From Nothophaeocryptopus gaeumannii (Eukaryota; Ascomycota; Dothideomycetes; Mycosphaerellales; Mycosphaerellaceae), in assembly GCA_031771865.1 (NCBI GenBank), contig JASISA010000025.1:2046001-2110000 (forward strand): a DNA stretch of 64,000 nucleotides, given 5' to 3'. How positions within the stretch are numbered: the stretch's first letter is position 1; every line of letters begins with the position of its first letter. Below are positions 52,982 through 63,588 of the stretch, one piece after another. The translations under genes were made by a program, and so were the position numbers. The notes beneath the pieces are model-generated. The model was given only the letters and a program-made list of their open reading frames with translations. It was not told where the DNA came from and made no database searches.

Positions 52982-55576
52982 TCAAACACCATCGCTATGC
53001 AGCTCAACTCTATGAAAGCCTATGTTCGCGCCACTCACAGCGACTCTCCGGAACAGAGATGGGACTTCCCATGGCCGGCGTTGCTTGGGCCTTCCTGCCT
53101 TCATAGGCACGCTGATGCCTTCCTTCATCATTTCCAGGAACATACCCTCACCCAGCTCCGCGTACGTATCTGGTTGCCCAAGGGATTTCTTCTTCCATTC
53201 TAGATCCTTCGCCCAAGCTTTTTCCAGAATCTCCGTCAATGGCAGCACCGGCTTACAACTACCGTATTCAGCAGTGTCATCTCGCACAAGAACGCGCCTG
53301 TCGCGCCGGTATTGCTTTCGTATGGCTTGTGTCTCAAAACGAACGATTGGTTGCTCCGCCATATCCACAATGGTACGCGCGAACTCTGAGAAGTGGTGAG
53401 GCCGTCCATTTGATGTGAGCTGCTTAGAGGCGCTCGTTGAAATCAGCCCATCAGCGACCCCAATCGCGAACTTCGCTGCCCATGCTCGCCACAGCACCTG
53501 CGACGTAACACGAGGAGCTCCAGATGGCGAGAACATGATCAAAGAATTGAACATCCGTCCCTTGAGTCGTTTTTCAACATGACCGGCAGTGCAGGCGTAG
53601 CGCCACAACACCCGGAACATGTTGAAATATCGACTTCTCCATGCCACGAAACACAGTTCTGTGTAGGTGTATGAGTCTGGAACGACTGCACCTGGTTCTC
53701 CAACTCGGAAATGTTTAAGGACCGCGATAGCAGATGACGGATCGGAGTCCCTTAAGCAAGAACGCAAGGCATGATTGAGAGTGTCCGTTTGAGCAGCTCC
53801 AATCGAGCCGCGATTCCTGAATTTGTCAAGCAAATTGAGCGCATCATGAGTTCGGCCAATTGTGAACAAGACATGTTCCATGCGATTGATAACGTCCACG
53901 TGCATCCAATTGAAGTCGGGACGTCCATAAACCTGGCCAATGCGCTTGTCATAATACTCGACGAAAGAGTCGAAGCTTTGGTTGTTCGCAAGATACTCCG
54001 TGAGATCGGACGCTGCAACATTTCTCAAGGTCTGCAGTATAGCCTTGTTGTCGACAAAGACGCCCTTGTTTCGCATCACTGTGGTGATCGTTGGTACTTC
54101 GTCCCCAAATCTCTGGCAGACAAGCAGGTGAAAGAAGGCCCAGATGATGGGACTTGGGCGGATCTGCTTCCGCAACATCATCGTCACATGATAGTGAAAG
54201 TTATGTACGTCCCCTTTTCTGGCACACGCAGCTAACGGTGCTACGTAGTTCGAAGCCGTGAACGTGTATCCGGAATTTTCGAGCGACTGGAATAGATAGC
54301 GGAAAGTAGAATACCAATGGTGCTTCGTCGCGTATTCTAATGCGCGGTCCACCGCCCACGAAGACACAAACTTGACGGCCGTGGAATCCGAGAAAATTTG
54401 CTTCAGCTCTGACTCGACGTATTCGTAGTGTCCGCTCATCCGCGGATGACTTGATCGTGTTACAGGGGAGGTGAGATCGTCCACATAGGCGGAGAAATCC
54501 ACGGTCGATAGCAGCGGTGGTCGAACCCGATCAAGCTTGTCCAGAGGATGTGATCCGGCACGATCTTCGGACCAGACGGCGCGATTCTGAGGCAGCTCTT
54601 GACCGATATCTGAGTGTTCTTGAACTACCGCATGACTTTCCGCGACGACTTCGACGACGTTTTCCTGCCACAATCGCACTTCTGGCTCCTTTTGATTGCT
54701 ACGTTTAATCTCACGCCGCAAGAAATGGTCCCTCAGGTTTTGACTCGCCTCCCGCCGAGTGAGTGGTACTACTTGGACCAAATCTGGCAGCAGTGCAAGA
54801 GCTTGTGCATTCGATTCGGGAGAACCTTGTAGGACAAGGCCGGTGAAAAGTTCATGGTTATCCTTCGCGACGAGATCTGCGCGTCCCTGGACGTGACAGC
54901 CAGTGCGCTGCATAATTTCGAGTATGGCAGCGCCTCTATAAATTTGAAAGGCTCCCGCAAGGCCATCCGGCAGCCTGACCACTTCTGCCCTTTTTTCGTG
55001 TTTATCCTTTCCCGAAAGGGTTGCTTGATCGAGCATATGCAAAATAATGCGCCAGGTGTCCGGACTGCGCTGAACCTGGTGCCTCTCGTACCTCCGCTGA
55101 GAGCGATGTGTCTCAGAATTGATCGCAGATATCTGACTCTTCACGTAGCGCGGACTGAAGTCCTTGCCATCTTTCAAGCGAGGCTCATGAGCAACTCGGC
55201 GGGTACGGATCACATCTTGATCGTATTCGAAAGGTTGATGTTTGGCGTGCTGAGGGACCAATGGACTGTAATGGGTCGCATCGATTTCCTGGGCTGCTAC
55301 GCTGGTGGCATAGTTTCGCGTGGGTCGGTGATAGAACTGTGCCGTGGCAGAGGCCGACCAGTGTATGCTACCGTGTAGCGGTCGTAAACGAGCCGGACAG
55401 CATTTTCTGCCTGCGCTTTCTGCCCTGTGGGTGTTTTTGGCTGAGGAGGGTGGATCGCGTGAGTCCCGAGGGAGGTGACGGGCAGTCGTGTACCTGCATT
55501 GTGTCTGCTGCTCACTCCTGCCAATGCTCTTGATGATGTCTCGAAGTGGCCTCCTCAGCGGGCCATTGCTTTGCAT
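52982..55576 (-). CDS. Mitochondrial PPR-type RNA-binding protein with a KH-like segment
   Basis: 864 residues from Met 55576 (MQSNGPLRRPLRDIIKSIGR), which opens an Arg-rich presequence; the frame is open 75 residues more (Met 55801), giving 939. A KH-like element sits about 200-270 residues in (LPDGLAGAFQIYRGAAILEI, MQRTGCHVQGRADL). The C-terminal half is a helical array with pentatricopeptide rhythm (ALEYATKHHWYSTFRYLFQS, YVAPLAACARKGDVHNFHYH, NMFRVLWRYACTAGHVEKRL). Such proteins stabilise or activate translation of mitochondrial mRNAs; the target is unknown. It is divergent from MRC1 across a very short interval. Confidence 0.8.
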   Translation of the reverse strand: MQSNGPLRRPLRDIIKSIGRSEQQTQCRYTTARHLPRDSRDPPSSAKNTHRAESAGRKCCPARLRPLHGSIHWSASATAQFYHRPTRNYATSVAAQEIDATHYSPLVPQHAKHQPFEYDQDVIRTRRVAHEPRLKDGKDFSPRYVKSQISAINSETHRSQRRYERHQVQRSPDTWRIILHMLDQATLSGKDKHEKRAEVVRLPDGLAGAFQIYRGAAILEIMQRTGCHVQGRADLVAKDNHELFTGLVLQGSPESNAQALALLPDLVQVVPLTRREASQNLRDHFLRREIKRSNQKEPEVRLWQENVVEVVAESHAVVQEHSDIGQELPQNRAVWSEDRAGSHPLDKLDRVRPPLLSTVDFSAYVDDLTSPVTRSSHPRMSGHYEYVESELKQIFSDSTAVKFVSSWAVDRALEYATKHHWYSTFRYLFQSLENSGYTFTASNYVAPLAACARKGDVHNFHYHVTMMLRKQIRPSPIIWAFFHLLVCQRFGDEVPTITTVMRNKGVFVDNKAILQTLRNVAASDLTEYLANNQSFDSFVEYYDKRIGQVYGRPDFNWMHVDVINRMEHVLFTIGRTHDALNLLDKFRNRGSIGAAQTDTLNHALRSCLRDSDPSSAIAVLKHFRVGEPGAVVPDSYTYTELCFVAWRSRYFNMFRVLWRYACTAGHVEKRLKGRMFNSLIMFSPSGAPRVTSQVLWRAWAAKFAIGVADGLISTSASKQLTSNGRPHHFSEFARTIVDMAEQPIVRFETQAIRKQYRRDRRVLVRDDTAEYGSCKPVLPLTEILEKAWAKDLEWKKKSLGQPDTYAELGEGMFLEMMKEGISVPMKAGRPKQRRPWEVPSLFRRVAVSGANIGFHRVELHSDGV

Positions 55577-55938
55577 CGACCGAATCTCATTGCCTGCTAG
55601 CTTGCATGCCCTCGTTGTGGATGGATGTAGTGTTTCCTGCTGGCCCAAAGATCGGAAGTGAAGCTGCTCTCCGCAACTTTTCGAGCAAGGATCAAAAGCC
55701 GGGCTTGGCGCTTGCAGTCGCCGACACGCGACGCGTCTGCCAAGCGCGTTCTTACTCGCAACATGCTCCATCCCACCAACAACCTCACCACCGCCCGCCA
55801 TTATTGACCAAGTACTACTTAGCGAAGCTCATTCAGACTGCATTGATACCTCATGGCTATGCCATCGCATCCAATTTGATCGTGTGCCGCGTCGAAACTA
55901 CCGGAAACGGGACAGCGCTCTCCGATTAGACTCGCAAG
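55577..55938. promoter_or_regulatory. Shared short promoter of the PPR gene and MRC1
   Basis: At most 362 bases, or 137 if the upstream Met of the PPR gene is used, must drive both genes. No TATA box is evident. Confidence 0.45.
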
Positions 55939-58900
55939 ATGGCGAGTTCTCCGCTGGTTCAAGATGCCATTTCAATGGCCTCTGCTGCCCGTACCCCCTT
56001 TCACATGGACGAATCACCAAATTTGTCGCCAGTCCATAGCTCGGACTTCGATGTCTTCTCTAACCACGCGTCCCAAGAGAGGAAGGAGACTGGCCAGGAA
56101 GCAGCACCATCCTTACAATTGCGCGGAACCCCGTCTGTAGAATCAGATGAGGACTCAGATCTCGATATACGGAAGCCTACTGGGAAAGCCGCCAGACGTA
56201 TGCTCGGTGGCGATTTAAGCCAGACCGTCAGTCCTGCACACTCGCCTCATGCGAGCAAGAAACTCGACAATATTAGCGACGATGATGAGCTATACACCGC
56301 TACCCCTCAGAAGAGAAGGCAGCGAGTACAAAGCGAAACGCCCTCTGCGCCTGCCAGTGTCGCTCGGTCGACGCTCTTCGTGAGTCCCTCGAAGACCGTT
56401 CGAGAAGACAGTGACGATGAGCTCCCAGCTGGCCGTATCGAGACGACCTCGAGGTTGGCTGCGCTTGTCGCCGAGAAACGTGCCGAGCGTCTGGCCAGAG
56501 AGGCTGAGGAAGAGGAGCGTCGCACCTCCGCTCACGCATCGTCCGACTTGCCTGATGAAATTGTAGAGGGCTCTGAAGCTGCAGTAGACCCAGAGGTGGA
56601 GCGGATCATGTCTGACGCGGCGAAGCCTACGAGGAAGGCAAGCAAGAAGGCGATGCTGGAAATGGAGCGTGAGACGCAGCGTCTAGCACGCCAGCAAGCC
56701 TTGGCGCATCAAATGAAGACGCGAAAGAAGTTTACGACGAACGACCTCTTTGCCAAATTCAATTACCGCCCCGCAGGCTTCGTGGCCGGCCCGACAAATG
56801 AGGGTGATACTTCAGCATCTTCAGCTCCGAACAGCGACGCGGTCGAGCCATTCCCTCGTGAACCCGTCAGCACCCCACCATCTAGTCCGCCAACACCATT
56901 GGATCGTCAGCGGGCTCTAGTAGAAACAGGGGCTTTGAGCAAATTGATTCCAGTTCGAGAGGACAGCCTCACGAGTTTGGCAGAACTGGACGATGACCAG
57001 GATTTACCAGATCTTGCGGAAATTTTGAGCTCAGCTCGCAATTCGAAGGCTGCTCTTGTCGAGCCTGCCGTCGAGGAGGACGAAAAGAAGGAGTTAAAAC
57101 TTGCCAGGCTCGGCAAGAAGGCAATGGCCCCGCCCGCCGATGACAGTAGCGATGATGATCTTGAGATTGTTCAAAACGTTCCGACCCGCTTTAGGGTATT
57201 CCAGAACGCCAAGGGTACATCCAAAGGCCCAGGGAATGACTCGAAGGCTATCCACAGGCTTCGACACCTTGCGCATATTGGAGTCGATGACTCCCAGACT
57301 GGACGGCGAAAGCATGGTAAATCTCGTGCTTCGATCAACCCTCAAGAGCTTGATGCTCAATTGCGCGTACGTGCCAAGGAGCAAGCCCGCGCCATGCAAC
57401 TGGAACGTATAGCTGAGCTGAAGGCCAAAGGTATTGAGGTGCAGACGGCCGAGGAACGTGAGCGAGAGCAGGAACAGTTCGAGAATCTGTTGGAGAAGGC
57501 ACGACAGGATGCTGCTGAGCTGCGCAAAGCAGAAAAGGCTGCCGCCAAGGGAGAAGACGGAGATGGAGCCGCAAGTGACGATGAAAGCGAAGACGAAGAC
57601 TACGTTGATGGCTCAGGAAGCGAAGATGAGCATGTGGAAAAGGAGAGCAACGAGACGGTGGATGAGCTCGCGGACGAGAGCGAGGGTGATGAGGGTGAAG
57701 AAGATGAAGACGAAGGAGGGGAAGAGGAAGAGGAGGAGGAAGAGGAAGAGGAAGAGGAGACTGATGGGTTCAAGCAAGGCGACACCGCTGACGATATGGA
57801 GACGACTGGTGATGTTGCTTTCAACCCAACAGAAGCGTCAGTCAGCACACAGGCCGATCATCATACTCAATCCCCAGGCCAATTCAGCATGTCACAGACC
57901 CCACTCATCGGTCGGAAACCGCGAAAGTCACGCGTTATTATGGACGACGAGGACGAAAGCGACGCTGAGCCGTCGCAGCGCTTGTCCGAGCCTGCTTCTC
58001 AAGCTGAAGATGACCCATTCGCAGCTTTCAATTTTGGAGGAGCCAAGCCTGCGAGCTCGCTGATGAGTCCTACCCAGATGTTCAACGCCACCATGCAAAC
58101 ACCTACTCAGGCTACACAGCAAGACTCAATGGATGTCTTAAACTTCCTAGTTCCGCCTAGTTCATCGACAAGACCATCGATCCCTCTCGGAGTTGACAGT
58201 CAGTCACAGCTTGTCAGCCAAGTCGACAGTCAAGTCAGTGTTGTTCCTGGCAGCCAACTTCCTGAGAGCCAGGCTGTCAACCTTGTCTGGGAATCGCAGG
58301 CCCCAGAAACTCCTGTTCCGACCGTGAAGCGAGGCGACTCAGCATTGACTCTGGAGACTCCCGGATGGGAGCCAACACAGGATGACGGTCTTCCCACCAC
58401 GTGGCAAGCGACTCCTGGGCTTAATCGCCAAAACACAATAGATTCTGTCTCTGAGCATGAGACGCAGTCGACGGTGCAGCTGCGAGTCTGCGAGTCCCCT
58501 GTGGCATCGATGCCCAGACGAAATCGACTCGTCCGCGGTAAGAGACAGGCAGTGGCGGAAAGCGATGATGAGGATGAGGATGAGGATGACACTCCTGCCG
58601 CGGCGACGCAAACTGAAAAGAAAAATGCATTCCGTGAGATGGCTCGCAAACGCAAGGAGGCATTGTCAGCGGCGGAACTTGCAGAGGCCGAGCGAGAGGC
58701 GAAGGGCATGATGGACGAGCAGGCCGAAGAATCCGAAGATGAGTATGCTGGACTTGGCGGTGACGACTTTGTTGCGCCAGAGAACGAGCAAGATCGCGAG
58801 ATGATCGACTCAAGCCATGTTGAAGTTGATGAACGTCAGCTGGCAGCTCATTTCGCGGAGAGACAGCGCGTCTCGGACGAAGCTGAAGCCAACAAGCTCT

Positions 58901-59970
58901 ACAAGGATTTGATGACCGGTGCGCTTCGCCGGAAGCAAGCCAACATGTTCGATCTGGACGAGGACGAAGACGACCTTGCCGTGAGGAGGAGACAAATGCG
59001 CCAACGCGAAGAGGCACGAAAGCGAAAGCTGCTCTTGCAAGACGACAACATCGCTGGCTTGGCTGAAGGGAGACAAAGCAAAGGCAAAGATGCTTTCCTA
59101 AAGGCTATTGCCGACGACGACGAACGAGACGACGATGTGTTGGATCTGTCAGATGCCGGTGAGGATGACAATGCTCCCGAGTCTCAGTCTCAGTCCGACA
59201 GCCAATCCTCACAGCAGGCAGAGGCGGCCGTTCGCCCACTGCAGGAAGTGAGTGGCAATAAGAGACGTATGGAGGACACGCCGGCAAACCGACCGCCAGC
59301 TAAACAGCGTCGCACGCAAGCTTCTGCCTTCCGAGCTCCTACGTCTCTGCTTGAAGTCAAGGAGTCCCTCAGCTTCTTGCTGGAAGAGCCTCATGCCGCT
59401 GTCGTTGGACCTACAGCGATGGAAGAGAGCTCGGAATCAGAGAAAGAGGATGAGCAACAGATGGAAGCCGAAGATGATGATGACGCCGAACAAGAGGAGG
59501 TCGAGCGGCAGAACGATGGTGGCTATGTCGCAGACAGAATTGCGATGCCGCCACCACGTCTTCCTGCTTCACAACGTCGAACTGCAGCTCAGCCGACGGT
59601 CGTAGATCGCCTCTCGATGAAACGTAGCTCTAGTGCAGCAGAGAGCGCTTTGGGACGGACTGCGTGGGCTGCTCCTGCGAATGGCGGATTCAAGGTCCCC
59701 TCATTGCTTCGCAGGGCGACTACCAACACTGCTTCCGGAGCGAATGAGCGAGGCGTCACCACCCCAGGCGGCCTTTCTCGCGAGAACAGTGGTGTGAAGA
59801 TGGGTGGTAGCAAGAAGAGCTCTCTTGCCTACCAGGCTCGTGCTGAAGAGCACAAAGCTATCGTGGAAGCGAGTGCAAAGAGGCGCGCTGAGAATACTGC
59901 GCGCATTGCCCAACTACGCCGCAATGCTAGCAGCGGGTTTGGAATGGGAATGACGGGTCGCTTTGAATAG
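55939..59970 (+). CDS. MRC1: Replication checkpoint mediator Mrc1 (claspin)
   Basis: A single 1,343-codon exon. N-terminal half: SP/TP-rich and acidic, with a conserved basic helix (LEMERETQRLARQQALAHQM, then RKKFTTNDLFAKFNY, ~235-275) and long acidic runs (EEEEEEEEEEE, ~600). A cluster of SQ sites at ~750-790 (SQSQLVSQVDSQVS, GSQLPESQ) is the ATR/Mec1 target region. The Mrc1 domain follows (~885-1060: NAFREMARKRKEALS, GLGGDDFVAPEN, LYKDLMTGALRRKQANMFDL). The protein travels with the fork, couples polymerase and helicase, and passes the checkpoint signal to Rad53/Cds1. Length and order agree with other filamentous fungi. Confidence 0.95.
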   Translation: MASSPLVQDAISMASAARTPFHMDESPNLSPVHSSDFDVFSNHASQERKETGQEAAPSLQLRGTPSVESDEDSDLDIRKPTGKAARRMLGGDLSQTVSPAHSPHASKKLDNISDDDELYTATPQKRRQRVQSETPSAPASVARSTLFVSPSKTVREDSDDELPAGRIETTSRLAALVAEKRAERLAREAEEEERRTSAHASSDLPDEIVEGSEAAVDPEVERIMSDAAKPTRKASKKAMLEMERETQRLARQQALAHQMKTRKKFTTNDLFAKFNYRPAGFVAGPTNEGDTSASSAPNSDAVEPFPREPVSTPPSSPPTPLDRQRALVETGALSKLIPVREDSLTSLAELDDDQDLPDLAEILSSARNSKAALVEPAVEEDEKKELKLARLGKKAMAPPADDSSDDDLEIVQNVPTRFRVFQNAKGTSKGPGNDSKAIHRLRHLAHIGVDDSQTGRRKHGKSRASINPQELDAQLRVRAKEQARAMQLERIAELKAKGIEVQTAEEREREQEQFENLLEKARQDAAELRKAEKAAAKGEDGDGAASDDESEDEDYVDGSGSEDEHVEKESNETVDELADESEGDEGEEDEDEGGEEEEEEEEEEEEETDGFKQGDTADDMETTGDVAFNPTEASVSTQADHHTQSPGQFSMSQTPLIGRKPRKSRVIMDDEDESDAEPSQRLSEPASQAEDDPFAAFNFGGAKPASSLMSPTQMFNATMQTPTQATQQDSMDVLNFLVPPSSSTRPSIPLGVDSQSQLVSQVDSQVSVVPGSQLPESQAVNLVWESQAPETPVPTVKRGDSALTLETPGWEPTQDDGLPTTWQATPGLNRQNTIDSVSEHETQSTVQLRVCESPVASMPRRNRLVRGKRQAVAESDDEDEDEDDTPAAATQTEKKNAFREMARKRKEALSAAELAEAEREAKGMMDEQAEESEDEYAGLGGDDFVAPENEQDREMIDSSHVEVDERQLAAHFAERQRVSDEAEANKLYKDLMTGALRRKQANMFDLDEDEDDLAVRRRQMRQREEARKRKLLLQDDNIAGLAEGRQSKGKDAFLKAIADDDERDDDVLDLSDAGEDDNAPESQSQSDSQSSQQAEAAVRPLQEVSGNKRRMEDTPANRPPAKQRRTQASAFRAPTSLLEVKESLSFLLEEPHAAVVGPTAMEESSESEKEDEQQMEAEDDDDAEQEEVERQNDGGYVADRIAMPPPRLPASQRRTAAQPTVVDRLSMKRSSSAAESALGRTAWAAPANGGFKVPSLLRRATTNTASGANERGVTTPGGLSRENSGVKMGGSKKSSLAYQARAEEHKAIVEASAKRRAENTARIAQLRRNASSGFGMGMTGRFE

Positions 59971-60571
59971 ACAGCTGGGAATAGGGGCAGGGCGTGTTTG
60001 TGATACCATCATTCGTTGTTTAGCGCTTGCATGTAGTCATAATGAAGGCTGCCAGTGCAGCATGTGCGATTTAGCCCCCTTGCGCAAGGGTATCAGCTTC
60101 ACGTTTCCTGGATTGTAGTTGGGCACCCGGACACGCCAATGCGGATTGCCCTCAAACTGGCGCCACTATGCTTTTCTTCGTACATATGAAAGATGTTGTC
60201 CTCGAAGACCTCCCCTTCTGGCGATTGTTTGCTCTTTGTACTGCAGCTGCTGAGCCGATAAGGATGTTTCCGCTCTCTATCTGAACGATGCTGTGGAGCA
60301 ACGCAGAAGATGTCACAAGCAGACTGGCTGGATTTCCAAGCTCATCACAAGCCCGAGGCTCTACGGCTGGGGGGTGCGAGGCGAGTGAGGAGCCAGATTG
60401 CAAGGGCTTGGCAGCATCTGGGTGACCGAGCTGCGAAAGCAGTGGAAGTCAATTCTATCCGAACTGGAGCAGGTCAGACGCTGGCGGCGTTATTGACTCC
60501 AGCTCACACGCCGACCGCTATCGGTGTGCGGGCGCCGCAACAGCAGGTCCTCCAAAAGCAGAGAACTGAGC
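59971..60571. other. Intergenic between converging genes
   Basis: 601 bases holding the 3' flanks of MRC1 and the reductase gene. A 97-codon plus-strand frame at 60310-60600 is rich in Ala/Gln/Arg, runs over the 3' end of the reductase gene and is not convincing. Confidence 0.4.
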
Positions 60572-61633
60572 TCAAGCACGGTTTCGCTGCTCTTGCGTAG
60601 CGGTATGACTTGGTAGAGATACCATCGGAATCTCAATATCATTCCACTTGGCCTTTGCCTCTTCGATGCCCGTCATCTTCGGCTTCTCTTCTGCGAGATA
60701 GCGAGCGACGTTTCCAGCATGCTTCTGCTTCCCAGCCATGGTCAAACAGCTCCACGCGGAATCTATCTCCCACTCAGGCAAAATCCTCCCATCCTCCCCA
60801 ATTACCAACTTCCCTCTCGTCCCACAAGTCAGACACCCAATCGCGTTCTTTCCCATGCCAGATGGAAGCATTTCAAAAGTCTTCAAATGGCAATGCGGAC
60901 AAGCTCCATCCTCCATTGGACCCCAATACCACACCTGCTCATACACCTTTCCCATTTCCCTAATCACATTCCTCGCCAACTTTTTCACCCTTTCAGTCGT
61001 CTTCTCATCCGCAAGCACAGCCCCAGATGCCAGAAACCCCTTCGCAATAAACTGATCCACAACTTTCCCGTGCAAGGGGTACAAATACAAATGCAGACTA
61101 GGCAAAACCTGACTATACTGCTCCGGCGTTCGGGCTCCTCCGGTTGCAATAAAAGCCAACACTCTCGGTTTGGATAGACGCGGATCAGGGTCAGGAAAGG
61201 ACTGATAGTCTGGATCCCCAGCAGCCTTCTTCTCCAGAATCATCTTTGCCAAAGACACATCCATTCCAGGACCAACAATCTGATCCATAATCACTTTGAG
61301 GTGGCCAGGTGGTTGGTGGCTATGCACACCTGTCGCTATGATTATGGCGTCTGAGTCGAGAAGGGCGTTTTTGATTGCTTCGCGGTCGTCGATGGCCATC
61401 TCATTTGCGTCTGTAGATGTAACGATTGGCGTGCCCTTGTTCCCTTTGACCAGGTCGGCTGGCGTGCCTTGGAGGGGCGGTGGGTTCCTTGGAATGACTA
61501 CGGAAGGGATATGGATCCACGATGTTTTGATGCTTGCGTTCTGTTGGCTGATTTCTGTGAGAGCGATTTTCAGGAGGATCTCGGTGTTGCCGCCGACTGA
61601 GCCGTTGCAGAGACCAAGGACTTGCATCTTCAA
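60572..61633 (-). CDS. Flavodoxin-fold NADPH-dependent FMN reductase-like protein with a zinc knuckle
   Basis: 353 residues from Met 61633 (MKMQVLGLCNGSVGGNTEIL); Met 61627 is equally possible. The first half is the FMN-reductase/flavodoxin-like fold: strand plus phosphate loop LCNGSVGGNTEILLKIAL, then DAIIIATGVHSHQPPGHLKVIMD and VLAFIATGGARTPEQ. The second half has CPHCH (Cys243, Cys246) and CLTCG (Cys265, Cys268), a four-Cys zinc-ribbon motif not found in classical WrbA or ArsH. The role is probably a cytosolic flavoprotein oxidoreductase; substrate unknown. The neighbouring P450 is transcribed in the same direction. Confidence 0.88.
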   Translation of the reverse strand: MKMQVLGLCNGSVGGNTEILLKIALTEISQQNASIKTSWIHIPSVVIPRNPPPLQGTPADLVKGNKGTPIVTSTDANEMAIDDREAIKNALLDSDAIIIATGVHSHQPPGHLKVIMDQIVGPGMDVSLAKMILEKKAAGDPDYQSFPDPDPRLSKPRVLAFIATGGARTPEQYSQVLPSLHLYLYPLHGKVVDQFIAKGFLASGAVLADEKTTERVKKLARNVIREMGKVYEQVWYWGPMEDGACPHCHLKTFEMLPSGMGKNAIGCLTCGTRGKLVIGEDGRILPEWEIDSAWSCLTMAGKQKHAGNVARYLAEEKPKMTGIEEAKAKWNDIEIPMVSLPSHTATQEQRNRA

Positions 61634-61944
61634 GGGGAGTGCAAGTAGTCAGTGTTTCTCTCACACAGGAGCCCTTCGTAACGAGGTTCAAGACTCTAGA
61701 TCACTTTTGCAGGGCCCTGTCTGCGACACTGTTGTATCTGGTGGGGTCAGAGGTGATAGCACTGGCCGAGCTGGCACGTCATTCTTGGTCGAACCTTATT
61801 CATTTGAGTTCTGTATTCCTCCTCTTCAGGCATGTACTTAATACCATTGTCGTGGCCCATGAGTGTAGTAGCTATACATACAATGGAGAAGTGTCATTAA
61901 GTCATTATCGCATATTGTCCTCGCATATTCCAGCACGGCTATCA
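61634..61944. promoter_or_regulatory. Upstream region of the reductase gene
   Basis: 311 bases between two minus-strand genes; contains AT-rich TAGCTATACATACA near 61870. No gene is seen. Confidence 0.4.
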
Positions 61945-63588
61945 TCATCGTGGAGTGAGGCTGACTTTGGCTCCGTTCAAGCTCACACAAGTCAGTGTGA
62001 CAAACTCAGCCCATGGGCCTGGATCTCGGCTTTCAATTTGGCTGAAGGCCTGGCACAGGCGTAAAGTTGTGTAGGATGCTTCAGTGAGGGCGTATTGCTG
62101 GCCTAGGCAGATGCGAGCACCGCCGTTGAATGGGAGATACTAAGCCAAACAGTCAGTAATCACTGTGGTTCAGGCGTTGATCAAAAGCAGAACATACCTC
62201 CCAGCCGGGACGAAGGCCCTTCACTCCAGTCTCTGGATTATCGAGCCACCTCTCCGGCTTGAATTCCTCTGCGTCCTCGCCGTAGAAGTCCTTTCTGCGG
62301 TGCATGGCGTATACATTCCAAGCCATCAGCTCGCCCTTGGGAATCAAGACTGGTGCTCTGCCATTAGACCCTCCACCTAAAGGCAGAACAGTGTCTTCCA
62401 GTGCCTCACGGCTGTTCATGGGCACCACTGGATGAAGACGAAGAGATTCGTTAAGGCATGCTTTGAGATACTTCAGCTCCTTGATTTGCTCAAATGTAGG
62501 CTGCGTACCACCAAGTTGCGCAACCTCGGACTGCAGCTTCTGCCAGATATCCGGACGTTTCGCCAATACGAACCAAAAGTTCGTAAGGAGAGAAGCCGTC
62601 GTGTCACGGCCGGCCAGGAGAATGTTGAGGGCCTCGCTCCGAATGCGGATCGGGTCTGTCGTCTGTGAGACAAGCTCGTCAATGAAGACATAACGACGGC
62701 TCTTGTCGGGGTTCTGCTTCTGTTCCAGGAATTGGCTGCGCTTAGCCAATGCCTTTTGGACGTAGTAGTCGACAAAGTTGTGCACAAAGTCGCGATCACG
62801 GATGAAGCGCTTTTTGCCAGGAAATAGCTTAGCCAACGAACCAAACCGAGCCATGTTTGCGATGAAGTCCTGAGAGTTGGTGAAGGCCTCCGCAAAGCCG
62901 TCTGAGCTGTTCTTCGTGAGGGAGCTTCCGAATAAGAACTCCGTGGCTGAGTCAATAGTCAGTCGGAAGAAGAGATCAGACAGGTCGACCGTAGTCTCAT
63001 TCGGAATTGAGGAAATGAGGTGTGCAACATGCTTCTCAAACATGTCAATGTCTCCGACCTGAGAGCGCACAAAGTTCGGTCTAAGCATATCACGAGAGTG
63101 CTGCCATTGTTGTCCATCGGTAGTGAAGATGCCTAGAAATGCGATCAGTGACATGTCACCTTGGAAATACAGGCTAGCATACCATCTCCTAGCAGTGGAC
63201 GAAAGCCTGTCTTTCTCCTCTCTCCCAGGCCCCACTTCTTGAACTCAATAGCCTGAATTGGTTTGAGATTTTCCGGCTCGATCGTGATGTGCAGTCGCCG
63301 GCCAAGGACCTTCAATTGGAATGTGTTGACGCCCAGCTTTTGAAACCTCTTGTGGGAGGTCTCCAGCAGCTTGTGAGTCTTGATGGCTTTGATATTTTCG
63401 TAGAATAAGTCCAGCCCGTAGATCTTATCGAACTGAGGGTAGCAAACCGCTTCGAGCGCACCCCTCGCGCGCCTCATAGACCGTCGCTTGCTCCATAGTG
63501 CCAGAGACGTGATAAAGCTGTGGAAAACATAGATTGCGGCCAAGCCGATCGCAGCCTTGGTGGTGTGATGCATTTTTGAGAAGTCCAT
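61945..63588 (-). CDS. Cytochrome P450, CYP52-type (alkane/fatty-acid hydroxylase clan)
   Basis: 511 residues in three exons; introns 63133-63182 (GTATGC donor, TTCTAG acceptor) and 62140-62197 (GTATGT donor, GCTTAG acceptor) give one frame. N-terminal membrane anchor (AAIGLAAIYVFHSFITSLAL), I-helix AGRDTTASLL, K-helix ESLRLHPVVPMNSREA, PERW, and heme loop FNGGARICLGQQ with Cys458 as the iron ligand. FNGGxRxCLGQQ and the RDTTAS I-helix are typical of the CYP52/CYP539 group, which omega-hydroxylates alkanes and fatty acids in the endoplasmic reticulum. The length is normal, and no residue is missing. Confidence 0.94.

Noticed and set aside
57434..58063. 209-codon frame inside MRC1
   Set aside because: Arises from the acidic repeats of MRC1 read in another frame (Lys/Arg runs); no independent signal.
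58421..59017. 198-codon minus-strand frame inside MRC1
   Set aside because: Antisense shadow of the Mrc1 domain.
60310..60600. 97-codon plus-strand frame between MRC1 and the reductase gene
   Set aside because: Low-complexity Ala/Gln/Arg composition, no domain, and it overlaps the 3' end of the reductase gene.
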